Shown here in pieces: positions 17,539 through 25,848 of a DNA stretch of 59,232 nucleotides. Below the pieces are notes generated by a model. That model was given only the letters and a program-made list of their open reading frames with translations, was not told where the DNA came from and made no database searches. Source of the stretch: an uncultured Lachnospiraceae bacterium (lineage in GTDB: Bacteria; Bacillota; Clostridia; Lachnospirales; Lachnospiraceae); the NCBI GenBank assembly GCA_949738465.1, contig CATJBQ010000070.1, forward strand, positions 1-59,232, in the 5' to 3' direction. The position numbers and the translations under genes were made by a program. How positions within the stretch are numbered: position 1 is the stretch's first letter; every line of letters starts with the position of its first letter.

Positions 17539-18840
17539 TTACCATTCCCCGCCATGGGCCAGGAAGCGGCTGTTTTTCTTGCCGGCGGAATCATAGGCTA
17601 AGATCAGCTTCTCAAAATCCTCGTCATTCCTCACCGTGTCCGGGCCGATCGGCACATTTCCGTCAAGGTCCATATGGGCCTCCAAAAATTCCTCAATCTC
17701 CCGGCTGGAATACCGCTGGGAAATCCGGTTCAGCCGCAGGACCTCCTCCACGGAAAGCTCCGGCTGCTCCTCCTGGGGCAGAAGCTGATCGATAAAATTC
17801 TTCCGGGGGGCACGCTTGCGGAACAGGGACTTCTCCGAAAGCATCTCAAACCGGGAAAGGTTCATGATCCGGGCCGTCTGCTCCAAAACCTTCGTATTAT
17901 CCGAAAGCTTTGACATCTGGTTCAAAAGAGCCACAATCATTTCCTTCATACTGCCCTCCCCGGAAAGCAGATAATTGAGCCGCACCACCGTGGCCTTCAC
18001 ATACTTCATGTGCTCCCGGTCCAGATTGGCAATCCGCCGTTCAATATCGTCAAATCCGCTCTCGATGCGCTTAAGGTGCTCCAGAATCTCCCCCTGACCC
18101 ACCCGGCCATGCTCTCTGGCCGAAAGACGTTCCATCCACGCCTCATCCTCCTGCATCTGCCGGATCCAGCTCCTGATGTCATTTTTATACATATAAAAAT
18201 TATCGCTGGTCTTTAAAATATGGTATTTTTTCTGGATAATCTCCCCCACGTACCCTTCTAGGTGCTCCTTTAACAGATCGCCGTAAAAATGCTTTTCCAA
18301 AAGCCCCGAGAAAAACCGGTCCATGTTGTGGAGCAGATCCTGCAGGGATTTGTTCAGCTTACGGGTGTTCACCAGCGCATTTTTCAGCAGGCCGAAATTA
18401 GCCCGCCCGTCATTTTTCAGGGAAAATAAAATGGCGTAGACGTTTTGTATGTATACCTCCGTGCCCTCCATCTCCTCCCCCAGAAGACGCTCAAAGGCTT
18501 CGATAAAAATGGCGGCGTAATCGGGAATGACGATGTTGGTCACCTGGACATAGTAATCCTCCAGCTTTTTCAGCCACCGGCTTTTTAAGAGCCAGTTTAA
18601 GATCCGGTTGGCAGGAGTCTCTAACACATCCAGCTCCGTCTCCGATTCCTCCCGCTCCATCTGGAATTTTTTCCGGGAAAAATAATCGTCCAGGATACGG
18701 ATGCAGCTCTCCCGGCTCAGAAAATAACTGTTATACTGGTATTCCTCATTTAATATCAAAAGAGCCTCCATGTAAGTCTCCCGGTTGGGAGAACGGAACA
18801 GGCCGTAAAAGCTCTCCGGAATCTGGTATTGAAATTCCAT
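17539..18840 (-). CDS. jetA: JetA-family kleisin-like subunit
   Basis: 433 residues. N-terminal winged-helix-like region (FYGLFRSPNRETYMEALLIL...), then long helices with charged heptads, ending in an acidic/low-complexity tail. Size, order and partners identify it as the JetA/MksF kleisin of a JetABC complex rather than sequence motifs, which are weak. ATG 18840 follows AAAAGGAGGAGACG; an upstream ATG at 18858 is part of the sequence just before this ribosome site and is less likely. It is the first gene of the operon and has a strong promoter that overlaps the divergent CLC promoter. Confidence 0.8.
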   Translation of the reverse strand: MEFQYQIPESFYGLFRSPNRETYMEALLILNEEYQYNSYFLSRESCIRILDDYFSRKKFQMEREESETELDVLETPANRILNWLLKSRWLKKLEDYYVQVTNIVIPDYAAIFIEAFERLLGEEMEGTEVYIQNVYAILFSLKNDGRANFGLLKNALVNTRKLNKSLQDLLHNMDRFFSGLLEKHFYGDLLKEHLEGYVGEIIQKKYHILKTSDNFYMYKNDIRSWIRQMQEDEAWMERLSAREHGRVGQGEILEHLKRIESGFDDIERRIANLDREHMKYVKATVVRLNYLLSGEGSMKEMIVALLNQMSKLSDNTKVLEQTARIMNLSRFEMLSEKSLFRKRAPRKNFIDQLLPQEEQPELSVEEVLRLNRISQRYSSREIEEFLEAHMDLDGNVPIGPDTVRNDEDFEKLILAYDSAGKKNSRFLAHGGEW

Positions 18841-18877
18841 CGTCTCCTCCTTTTCCATCCACAGACGGAACTTTATG

Positions 18878-18907
18878 ATTATAACAAATCCTGTCAGTCC
18901 TTGTCAA
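18878..18907 (-). promoter_or_regulatory. Strong promoter of the jetABC operon
   Basis: Minus strand TTGACA (18907-18902), 18 bases, TATAAT (18883-18878). Both hexamers match consensus. Its -35 overlaps the -35 of the plus-strand promoter for the CLC gene. Confidence 0.75.
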
Positions 18908-18929
18908 TTTCTCTGTTTGATGGTACACT
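18901..18929 (+). promoter_or_regulatory. Promoter of the CLC channel gene
   Basis: TTGTCA (18901-18906), 17 bases, TACACT (18924-18929). The -35 shares five bases with the opposite jetABC -35, so the two promoters probably compete. Confidence 0.6.
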
Positions 18930-18942
18930 AATAGTAAGAGGA

Positions 18943-18998
18943 GCGGCCCGGCAAATGGGGCGGCCCGTAAGATGAGATCGAAGTCAGAAGGGACTTCG
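18943..18998 (+). promoter_or_regulatory. Structured leader before the CLC gene
   Basis: The transcribed leader has a direct repeat GCGGCCCG at 18943-18950 and 18960-18967, followed by a 7-bp hairpin CGAAGTC-AGAAGG-GACTTCG (18979-18998) just before the ribosome site. It does not fit the fluoride riboswitch pattern as I know it. Confidence 0.35.
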
Positions 18999-19012
18999 GA
19001 TAGGGGGAAATC

Positions 19013-20275
19013 ATGGGGGAAAAAATAAAGGACCTGGCGCTTCACGCCTGGTCAAGAATTGAGCTGCTGATCCGTTGGGGGCTGTTTGCCGTACTGTCCG
19101 GCATCTTCATCGGAGCCATCGGCTCGCTGTTCGTCTACAGCCTGGCGCGGGCCACGGGTACGCGGGAAAAATATCCCTGGATCCTTCTGTTCCTGCCCCT
19201 GGCAGGCGTCTTTATCGTGTGGTCCTACCATGTACTTCATGACGAGAAGGACACCGGCACCAACCTGGTGCTGTCCGCCATCCATTCCGGGGAGAAGATC
19301 CCCTTAAAAATGGCGCCTCTGATCTTCCTCTCCACGATCCTGACCCATTTTACCGGAGGGAGCGCCGGACGGGAGGGCGCCGCCCTGCAGATCGGCGGAA
19401 GCATCGGACACACCCTGGGCCGCCTTTTCCGGTTCGACGAGAAGGATCAGCACATCATGATTATGTGCGGCATGAGCGCCGCCTTCTCCTCGGTATTCGG
19501 CACGCCCTTAGCCGCCGCCTTCTTCTCCATGGAGGTGGTAAGCGTGGGGATCCTGCACTATTCGGCCCTGGTGCCCTGTGTGGTGTCCTCCCTGGTGGCG
19601 GGAGCCGTAGCCAGGTATCTTCATATCGTGCCAGAGCACTTCTCCATCGCCGGGCAGATTCCGGACTTCACCGTAAGCGCCGCTCTTATAACCGCCCTCT
19701 TAGCCGCCCTGGCTGCCGGCGTCAGCATCCTGTTCTGCGTGGCCCTGCACACCGCCGAAAAGCTGTACAAGCATTTTCTGAAAAATGCTTACCTGCGGGC
19801 GGCGGCAGGCGGAATCCTGATCATCCTGCTGACAATTCTTGTGGGAAGCCAGGATTACAACGGAGCCGGGATGTTCATCATCGAGCGCTGCTTTGAAAAC
19901 GATTACGTCCCCTACGCCTTTTTGCTGAAGATCCTCTTTACCGCCCTGACGCTTGGGGCAGGGTTTAAGGGCGGCGAGATCGTGCCCACCTTCTTCATCG
20001 GAGCCACCTTCGGCTGTACCTTTGGAAACCTCTCAGGCTTCTCCCCGGCCCTTTGTACGGCGGTGGGCATGGGCGCGGTGTTCTGCGGCGTCACCAACTG
20101 CCCCATCACCTCGCTGTTCATCTGCTTTGAGCTGTTTGGCTTTACCGCCATGCCCTATTATCTTCTGGCGATCGCCATCAGCTATATGCTGTCCGGCTAC
20201 TATGGGCTGTACCACAGCCAGAAGATCGTCTACTCCAAGTACAAGACGGAATTCATTAACCGGAAAACCCACTGA
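19013..20275 (+). CDS. CLC-family anion channel/transporter
   Basis: 420 residues, about ten to twelve membrane segments. GGSAGREGAALQIGGSIG contains the GREG loop with the gating Glu. GAGFKGGEIVPTFFIGATFG and GMGAVFCGVTNCPITS match the later anion-pore helices. The usual GSGIP selectivity loop is replaced by DTGTNLVLSAI, so halide selectivity cannot be assumed; fluoride or chloride are both possible. No cytosolic CBS domains follow, consistent with a short prokaryotic CLC. ATG 19013 is preceded by AGGGGGAAATC. It is divergent from jetABC and convergent with eutP. Confidence 0.88.
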   Translation: MGEKIKDLALHAWSRIELLIRWGLFAVLSGIFIGAIGSLFVYSLARATGTREKYPWILLFLPLAGVFIVWSYHVLHDEKDTGTNLVLSAIHSGEKIPLKMAPLIFLSTILTHFTGGSAGREGAALQIGGSIGHTLGRLFRFDEKDQHIMIMCGMSAAFSSVFGTPLAAAFFSMEVVSVGILHYSALVPCVVSSLVAGAVARYLHIVPEHFSIAGQIPDFTVSAALITALLAALAAGVSILFCVALHTAEKLYKHFLKNAYLRAAAGGILIILLTILVGSQDYNGAGMFIIERCFENDYVPYAFLLKILFTALTLGAGFKGGEIVPTFFIGATFGCTFGNLSGFSPALCTAVGMGAVFCGVTNCPITSLFICFELFGFTAMPYYLLAIAISYMLSGYYGLYHSQKIVYSKYKTEFINRKTH

Positions 20276-20321
20276 TTCCGGAAGTTAGTACTTGCTAACC
20301 CTCTACTCTTCCAAAACAGCG

Positions 20322-20822
20322 CTACTGCCGCCTGGTGGACAGCACCTCTCTCTGCTGCTCCGCCTCGGCCGCGCTGTCCCAGGGCAGTACATCCCCCGGC
20401 TCCCGCAGATACTCCAGAAGCTTCCAGATCCCCTCCCCAGTGTAGGAGCTGACATGAAAGACCTCCTTGCAGCCGGCCAGGCGCAGCCACCCCTCCGCCC
20501 GGGATACGTCCGCCTCCGGCTCGTCGATCTGGGTCACGATGCCGATCACCGGACGACAGGACACCGCCGTTACGCAGGGCGGGAACAGGGAATAGGGCTC
20601 TGTGGCATTGATCAGCAATGCCACAACATCCGCCTCATAGGAATAGAGGGCCAGGGCCCGCCCCAGCCTGCCGTTCTCCGCATACTCCCCGGGGGTATCG
20701 ATAATCACATCGTAATGGTTGATATACTGGGTCTTGTGGTAATGGATGGTATTCCCATTAAGGGCCTGGCGCAGGGTGGTCTTGCCGCATTCGCTGCGGC
20801 CCACCAGCATCATCTTCTTCAT
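20322..20822 (-). CDS. eutP: EutP/PduV-family P-loop protein
   Basis: 166 residues with Walker A GRSECGKTTL near residue 8, the switch-like IIDTPGEY (residues about 40-47), TQID as the base-recognition motif and a C-terminal helix. EutP/PduV proteins accompany ethanolamine or propanediol microcompartments; EutP has been described as an acetate kinase or small GTPase-like protein. It lies ten bases after eutS on the same strand. No lyase, aldehyde dehydrogenase or other shell genes are in the window. The C-terminal tail (SAAEAEQQREVLSTRRQ) extends beyond the fold. Confidence 0.85.
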   Translation of the reverse strand: MKKMMLVGRSECGKTTLRQALNGNTIHYHKTQYINHYDVIIDTPGEYAENGRLGRALALYSYEADVVALLINATEPYSLFPPCVTAVSCRPVIGIVTQIDEPEADVSRAEGWLRLAGCKEVFHVSSYTGEGIWKLLEYLREPGDVLPWDSAAEAEQQREVLSTRRQ

Positions 20823-20831
20823 CTTCCACCT

Positions 20832-21209
20832 CTACGTCCTGGTGATCTCACACACCGTAAAGCCCAGCTTGTCGATCAGGTAGGCATTGATGGCCCGGAT
20901 GGCCTCCTCCACTGCCGACACCGTGCCGGTGAAGATCAGCGTGCCGCTGAACCGGTCGATAAATCCCAGCTCGATATCCGCGTTCTTCACCGCCAGATCC
21001 CCTGCGATCACGGAGATCTCCGCCGGGCTCATGCTTAAGATCCCGATGGCCGCACGGCTGTAGTCGATGCTGGGATCTAAGCCCAGCTTCTTGTAGATCA
21101 CAGGCTGGGGGCTGGCAATGATATGGGCTAAGGTCACCTGCTTGCCCGGCACCAGCTCCTGCACAATCCGCATCTTGCCTTCCTGGGAAGGCGGTAATTG
21201 AAATTCCAC
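20832..21209 (-). CDS. eutS: EutS/PduU-type microcompartment shell protein
   Basis: A circularly permuted BMC-domain protein. VPGKQVTLAHIIASP, AAIGILSMSPAEISVIAGDLA and GFIDRFSGTLIFTG are the EutS signatures. These proteins form hexamers with a central beta-barrel in the shell. The start is unclear: GTG 21209 follows GAGAGGGG at a suitable spacing (125 residues), TTG 21218 is too close to it, and ATG 21173 (113 residues, after AGGAAGG) matches the usual length of the family. It follows asparaginase and precedes eutP. Its isolation from other shell genes is notable. Confidence 0.85.
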   Translation of the reverse strand: MEFQLPPSQEGKMRIVQELVPGKQVTLAHIIASPQPVIYKKLGLDPSIDYSRAAIGILSMSPAEISVIAGDLAVKNADIELGFIDRFSGTLIFTGTVSAVEEAIRAINAYLIDKLGFTVCEITRT

Positions 21210-21214
21210 AAAAA

Positions 21215-22213
21215 TCAACCCCTCTCAAAAATAATATCGTAATTGATCCGGCGGTAAAAATCCGCCTCCATATCCGCCACCGTTTCCCCCCGGCCCAGCA
21301 TCCACATGGTCTTGGCGATCACCGCCTCTAAGGTCATGTCATAGGATTCCAAAATCCCGCACTGGCGTTTGATCTTATTGCCCACCTCGTAGACCGTCAT
21401 ATCGCTGCCCTCATGGGCCACCTGGGTGGCCATAATCACCGGGATGTCCGGATACTTCTCCCGCAGCCGGTAAAATTCTTCTGCAATGGAACTGGGGATC
21501 CCGCCCACCCCGAAGCTCTCTAAGATAATCCCGTCATAATTTTCAAAGGCAAAGCGCAGCGCTTTGGGAGAAATGCCCGGAATCAGCTTCATCAGCGTGA
21601 TATTTTCATTGAGGCCTGTATAAAACTCCACAGGCCCCTCTCTCTCCATCGGCGGGAGGTATCGGATGATCCGCATATCCTGGACGATGGCAAGCTGGGG
21701 AAAGTCGATGCTCTCAAAGGCATTGTAGCTCTTGGAGCGGACCTTCTTGGCCCGGGTCCCGGCAATGACCTTCCCGCCAAATACGATCTGCACGCCGCCG
21801 GATCCTTCGTCCGCCGCATAGAGAAAGCTGTCCATCAGGTTGGTCTTGGCGTCGGTGATTTCCAGGTCGATGGATTTCTGGGCCCCGGTAATCACCACCG
21901 GCTTTTGGGAATTCTGGATCATATAGGAAAGGGCCGCCGCCGTGTAGGCCATGGTATCGGTGCCGTGGGCGATGACAAAGCCGTCAAATTCCTCATAGCG
22001 CTGCCGGATGGCCTCCACCATCAGCCGCCAGTGCGAAGGATTCATATTGGTACTGTCAATGTTACAGATCTGGACGGCCGAAGGCTTACAAAATTCCCGG
22101 ACGGGAGGCACATATTTTAAGATCTCCTCTGCCTGGATCTGGGGACAGAGGCCGTCCCGGGAATGCCTGGAAGCGATGGTTCCCCCGGTGGCGATCAGCA
22201 AAATCTTTTTCAT
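21215..22213 (-). CDS. L-asparaginase, type I
   Basis: Hydrolyses asparagine to aspartate and ammonia in the cytoplasm. 332 residues, the usual length. TGGTIAS at residues 9-15 holds the first catalytic Thr, and HGTDTMAYTAAALSYM near residue 84 holds the second Thr-Asp pair. ITGAQKSI and GGIPSS fit the substrate loops. No signal peptide, so not the periplasmic type. Its ATG overlaps the stop of threonine aldolase by four bases (ATGA), so the two are co-translated, and eutS follows immediately. Confidence 0.92.
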   Translation of the reverse strand: MKKILLIATGGTIASRHSRDGLCPQIQAEEILKYVPPVREFCKPSAVQICNIDSTNMNPSHWRLMVEAIRQRYEEFDGFVIAHGTDTMAYTAAALSYMIQNSQKPVVITGAQKSIDLEITDAKTNLMDSFLYAADEGSGGVQIVFGGKVIAGTRAKKVRSKSYNAFESIDFPQLAIVQDMRIIRYLPPMEREGPVEFYTGLNENITLMKLIPGISPKALRFAFENYDGIILESFGVGGIPSSIAEEFYRLREKYPDIPVIMATQVAHEGSDMTVYEVGNKIKRQCGILESYDMTLEAVIAKTMWMLGRGETVADMEADFYRRINYDIIFERG

Positions 22214-23286
22214 CCCAAAGCCTCCATGGAGCGCTCCTCCTGATACGCCAGGAGTAACTGCTCAAGCTCCTTTAAAAGCTCCCCAATCCGTTCCTCCCGG
22301 GTGGCCCAGCAGGTGCAGAACCTGACGGCGCTGTGGTTCTCGTCGATGCGCTCCTGGTACTCATAAGCATATTTCTTTGAAAGCTCCTGGCAGACCACAT
22401 CCGGCAGGATCACGAACTGCTGGTTGGTGGGAGATTCCATATAAAAAGGAATATGCAGGGCCGAAAGTCCTTCCTTCAGCTTTTCGGCCATCCGGATGGC
22501 ATGGGCCGAAATCTCAAAATACAGCCCGTCCTCAAAAAGCGTCAGAAACTGCAGCCCTAAAAGCCTGCCTTTGGCCAGCATCCCGCCCCGTTGCTTCACA
22601 TGGTAGCGGAAATCACGTTTCAGACTGTCGTTGACAATCACCACGGCCTCCCCGAACAGAGCTCCCACCTTGGTACCGCCAATATAAAAAACGTCGCACA
22701 GCTTTGCAAGATCCTCCAGGGTCAGGTCGTTTCCAGGACACATCAGGCCGTAGCCTAAGCGCGCCCCGTCCAGGTACAGATAAATCCCCCGGCTTTTGCA
22801 GACGGTGCTGATGGCGGTAAGTTCTTCCTTGCTGTACAAAGTTCCAACCTCCGTGGGATTGCTGAGGTAAACCATCCCCGGCTGGACGATATGCTCCGCG
22901 CTGTCGTTTAACGCCTGCCAGTCCACGTATTCCCCAATCTGTTCCGCCGTCAGTTTGCCGTCATCAGACGGCAGGGCAAGTACCTTGTGGCCGGTGGCCT
23001 CGATGGCGCCTGTCTCATGGATGTTGATGTGTCCGCTCTGGGCGGACAGTACGCCCTGGTAGGGCCGCAGAACCGAAGCGATGACGGTGGTGTTGGTCTG
23101 TGTCCCTCCCACCAGAAAATGCACGTCCGCCCCCGGCGCTTTACAGGCTCCCCGGATCTTCTCCGCTGCCTGCCGGCAGTATTCGTCCTCCCCATAGCCC
23201 TGGGTCTGCTCCTGATTTGTCTCCGCCAGCCGCTCTAAGATCCTGGGGTGTGCGCCCTCCGCGTAATCGGTGTCAAATCGTATCAT
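22210..23286 (-). CDS. Low-specificity L-threonine aldolase
   Basis: PLP enzyme that splits threonine into glycine and acetaldehyde. 358 residues. VHFLVGGTQTNTTVI, SGHINIHETGAIE, YLDGARLGYGL (Asp173) and IGGTKVGALFGEAVV with PLP Lys206 are the family landmarks. ATG 23286 follows AAAGGAGGAGACG; the ORF can extend to 23373 but across the promoter. First gene of an operon with asparaginase, eutS and eutP. Acetaldehyde is a classic microcompartment substrate, which may explain the shell protein downstream; this is inference. Confidence 0.88.
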   Translation of the reverse strand: MIRFDTDYAEGAHPRILERLAETNQEQTQGYGEDEYCRQAAEKIRGACKAPGADVHFLVGGTQTNTTVIASVLRPYQGVLSAQSGHINIHETGAIEATGHKVLALPSDDGKLTAEQIGEYVDWQALNDSAEHIVQPGMVYLSNPTEVGTLYSKEELTAISTVCKSRGIYLYLDGARLGYGLMCPGNDLTLEDLAKLCDVFYIGGTKVGALFGEAVVIVNDSLKRDFRYHVKQRGGMLAKGRLLGLQFLTLFEDGLYFEISAHAIRMAEKLKEGLSALHIPFYMESPTNQQFVILPDVVCQELSKKYAYEYQERIDENHSAVRFCTCWATREERIGELLKELEQLLLAYQEERSMEALG

Positions 23287-23343
23287 GGATACGTCTCCTC
23301 CTTTTTCCTTCTCTATGCCCGTTGGCATATTCTCATTCTTATC

Positions 23344-23373
23344 AGTATATCTCATATCCCACTGCCAGTTCAA
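23344..23373 (-). promoter_or_regulatory. Promoter of the threonine aldolase-asparaginase-eutSP operon
   Basis: Minus strand TTGAAC (23373-23368), 18 bases, TATACT (23349-23344), about 60 bases before the start. Confidence 0.55.
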
Positions 23374-23458
23374 TAGGTATCTTGAAAATCACTTCAGATT
23401 TCCGTTATTTTTCATGATTTTTTTCCCTAATTTTTAAATTTCTTGTCGTTTTTTCGAC

Positions 23459-23487
23459 TTGCATTTTTAATAGGAAAGTTTTATAAT
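23459..23487 (+). promoter_or_regulatory. Promoter of the antiporter gene
   Basis: TTGCAT (23459-23464), 17 bases, TATAAT (23482-23487), immediately before an AGGAGG ribosome site. Confidence 0.7.
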
Positions 23488-23513
23488 TTCTTCGGCAATA
23501 AGGAGGAATGAAA

Positions 23514-24710
23514 ATGACTTATCAATATCTGCTTGGACTTGCGATTATTTTATTCAGTACAAAGATCCTGGGACTTCTCACCCAGCGTGCCCATATGCCC
23601 CAGGTGGTGGGCGCGCTGCTGGCCGGGCTGCTGATCGGCCCTGCCTGCTTCGGCCTTATACATTCCAGTGATTTTCTCAACCAGATCTCCGAGATCGGCG
23701 TAATCATTCTGATGTTCATGGCCGGGCTTGAGACCGATACCCAGGAGCTTAAACGTTCCGGAAAGGCCGCCTTTTTCATCGCCCTGCTGGGCGTGATCGT
23801 CCCGCTGCTGGGCGGTTTTGCCGTGGCCCTTCTCTGCCATGTGGGCTCCGACTCGCTTCCGGTGAGCCTGACGCTGCAGTATGTCTTTATCGGCGTGATC
23901 CTTACCGCCACCTCCGTCAGCATTTCCGTGGAGACCTTAAAGGAGATGGGCAAGGTGTCCACCAAGGCCGGTACCGCCATTTTAGGAGCCGCGCTGATCG
24001 ACGATATCCTGGGCATCATCGCCTTGACGGTGATCACCAGCCTGGCGGATCCCAGCACCAACATCGTCCTGGTGCTCTTAAAAATCGCGGGCTTCTTTGT
24101 CTTCGCCATCCTGGCGGCATTGGTTTATGAGCGGCTGATGCGGTTCTTCGTCCGCATTGCCCCCGACCATAACCGCCGCTATATTCTGATGAGCTTTGCC
24201 TTCTGCCTGCTGATGGCCTTCTGCGCCGAGGAGCTGTTCGGGGTAGCCGATATCACCGGCGCCTACGTGGCTGGCCTGGTGAGCAGCTTCAGCAATAAGC
24301 GGGAGCGGATTTATCATGATTTTGACACGGTTTCCTATCTGCTGGTGGCCCCGGTGTTTTTCGCCAGCATTGGCCTGAAGGTGGAGCTTTCCTCCATGTC
24401 GGCCTCCGTACTGGTGTTCACCCTTGTACTGACCCTGGCGGCAGTTCTGACCAAGGTGGCAGGCTGCGGGGTGGGCGCAAGGCTCTGTAAGTACTCCGGC
24501 CAGGAATCCATCCAGATCGGCGTGGGCATGATCTCCCGTGGCGAGGTGGCCCTGATTGTCGCCAACAAGGGGGAAGCCCTGGGGCTGATTACCAGCGAGC
24601 TCTATGCCCCCATCGTGATTATGGTGGTGGTGACCACCATTGTGACGCCGATTTTCCTGAAGCTGGCGTTTAAGTCTAAGAAGAAAAAGAAGGAGGCCGT
24701 CGCCTTGTAG
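23514..24710 (+). CDS. CPA2-family cation:proton antiporter (KefB-like membrane domain)
   Basis: 398 residues, about twelve membrane helices. GALLAGLLIGP, IGVIILMFMAGLETD and the conserved ALIDDILGIIAL (the DD/ND ion-binding pair) mark CPA2 antiporters, which exchange Na+ or K+ for protons. MISRGEVALIVANKG is the late-helix motif with a conserved Arg. There is no C-terminal TrkA-N domain; the protein ends in a Lys-rich tail. ATG 23514 is seven bases from AGGAGG; the ATG at 23508 is too close. A bidirectional terminator follows. Confidence 0.9.
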   Translation: MTYQYLLGLAIILFSTKILGLLTQRAHMPQVVGALLAGLLIGPACFGLIHSSDFLNQISEIGVIILMFMAGLETDTQELKRSGKAAFFIALLGVIVPLLGGFAVALLCHVGSDSLPVSLTLQYVFIGVILTATSVSISVETLKEMGKVSTKAGTAILGAALIDDILGIIALTVITSLADPSTNIVLVLLKIAGFFVFAILAALVYERLMRFFVRIAPDHNRRYILMSFAFCLLMAFCAEELFGVADITGAYVAGLVSSFSNKRERIYHDFDTVSYLLVAPVFFASIGLKVELSSMSASVLVFTLVLTLAAVLTKVAGCGVGARLCKYSGQESIQIGVGMISRGEVALIVANKGEALGLITSELYAPIVIMVVVTTIVTPIFLKLAFKSKKKKKEAVAL

Positions 24711-24728
24711 TCTTCCATAAATTGTCCG

Positions 24729-24785
24729 CAAAAAAGCCCTCTGTCAGGCAAACCGCACCGGTTCCTGATAAAGGGCTTTTTCTTT
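24729..24785. terminator. Bidirectional intrinsic terminator
   Basis: AAAAAGCCCT...TCAGG / CCTGA...AGGGCTTTTT: a long interrupted stem with A-run on the left and T-run on the right. It ends the antiporter transcript on plus and the long glycoside operon on minus. Confidence 0.85.
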
Positions 24786-24788
24786 GAT

Positions 24789-25847
24789 TTATGCTTCGCC
24801 GCCAAGCCGCCGCAGCATCTCATGATGACGGCGCACCTGCTCTACCTCGTCCACCAGATACTCCACGCCGCGGTCCTGCTGGTCTCTCTGGCCCTCGAAT
24901 TCTGAATCGATGTAGCCGTCAAAGCCATTTTCCCTTAAGTACTTCATGGGCGTCTCGTAATCAATGGCCTTATCCTCGTAGCAGCCGGGCTTACTGGGAA
25001 TCTCCGTCATGTTATAGAACTTGCCGTGGATGCTGACGATGTAGGGGATGATATCGATGATATCCTCCGGATCCGCCGAGGAGCGGTGCAGGCTCATGCG
25101 CTCAACCGTCCCCATGTCAATCCCGTGGCCCGGATATTTTTCATCCAGCACCGTATACATGTCGTCCAGCTCGTAATCCTTGCTGTTCTCCAGGATAAAA
25201 TCGATGGCCTCCGGCATTTTCGCATGGCGCTTGGCATAATCAATAGATACCTGGGAGGGCGAATGCTGGAAAATCCCGAAATCGGGCACCAGTCCCACAT
25301 GTTTGCTGCCGGTACGGTCCGCCAGCTCAATGATCTGGTCAGCCATCTTAAAATCCAGCGCCGCAGCCATTCCCTTGGTGGGCTGCACCCGGGTTCCCGG
25401 CTTGATGGGCAGTGGCGCGTGGATCTCCTTGCCGATACGGACATTATACTTCTCCGCCGTCTCTAAAGCCATCTCGATGACGTCGGTGGGCACCAGGCAT
25501 AAGGGCCGGACGTTGGCAAAACCTAGGCGGGCCGCCAGCTTAATGTCATTTTTCAGCCGCTCCGCTGCCTCCCGGTGAGTCATCACATGATCGCGGAACT
25601 GATGGACATCCAGATAGACATCCATGGTTACTGCTTTCATGTTGTACCTTGCCATAAAATTATTCCAGTCGTAAATAAACTCCTCCGAGGGGAAGGGATA
25701 ATTCCGGATCACCGCCTCGTCGATGATCTCGATACCGTCGGTCTTTAAATTGTCGTGTACCTCTACAATCTGGTCCTTCCAGGTCATCTGTTTAAAAAAC
25801 TGTGCCTGCTGGTAGCTGTAGAGGGATACGCCCCGTTTGATTCCCAT
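24789..25847 (-). CDS. C-glycoside deglycosidase alpha subunit-like TIM barrel
   Basis: 352-residue xylose-isomerase-like TIM barrel. Likely metal/acid-base residues are visible: Glu141 and His143 in GKEIHAPLP, Asp189 in GLVPDFGIF, His274 in VSIHGKFYNM and Glu316 in DSEFEG. In characterised gut and soil systems (DgpB/DgpC, CarB/CarC), such a protein forms a complex with a small beta subunit and eliminates the aglycone from a 3-keto C-glycoside. The small partner lies directly upstream here, which is the main support. ATG 25847 follows GGAGG by eight bases, and only one base separates it from the beta gene's stop. Could also be a generic isomerase. Confidence 0.75.
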   Translation of the reverse strand: MGIKRGVSLYSYQQAQFFKQMTWKDQIVEVHDNLKTDGIEIIDEAVIRNYPFPSEEFIYDWNNFMARYNMKAVTMDVYLDVHQFRDHVMTHREAAERLKNDIKLAARLGFANVRPLCLVPTDVIEMALETAEKYNVRIGKEIHAPLPIKPGTRVQPTKGMAAALDFKMADQIIELADRTGSKHVGLVPDFGIFQHSPSQVSIDYAKRHAKMPEAIDFILENSKDYELDDMYTVLDEKYPGHGIDMGTVERMSLHRSSADPEDIIDIIPYIVSIHGKFYNMTEIPSKPGCYEDKAIDYETPMKYLRENGFDGYIDSEFEGQRDQQDRGVEYLVDEVEQVRRHHEMLRRLGGEA

Positions 25848-25848
25848 A

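Noticed and set aside
13459-18840. Full Wadjet plasmid-defence system
   Set aside because: JetD is missing on both sides, so a Wadjet call would overstate it.
18930-19012. Fluoride riboswitch before the CLC gene
   Set aside because: The leader does not follow the conserved crcB-motif sequence as I recall it.
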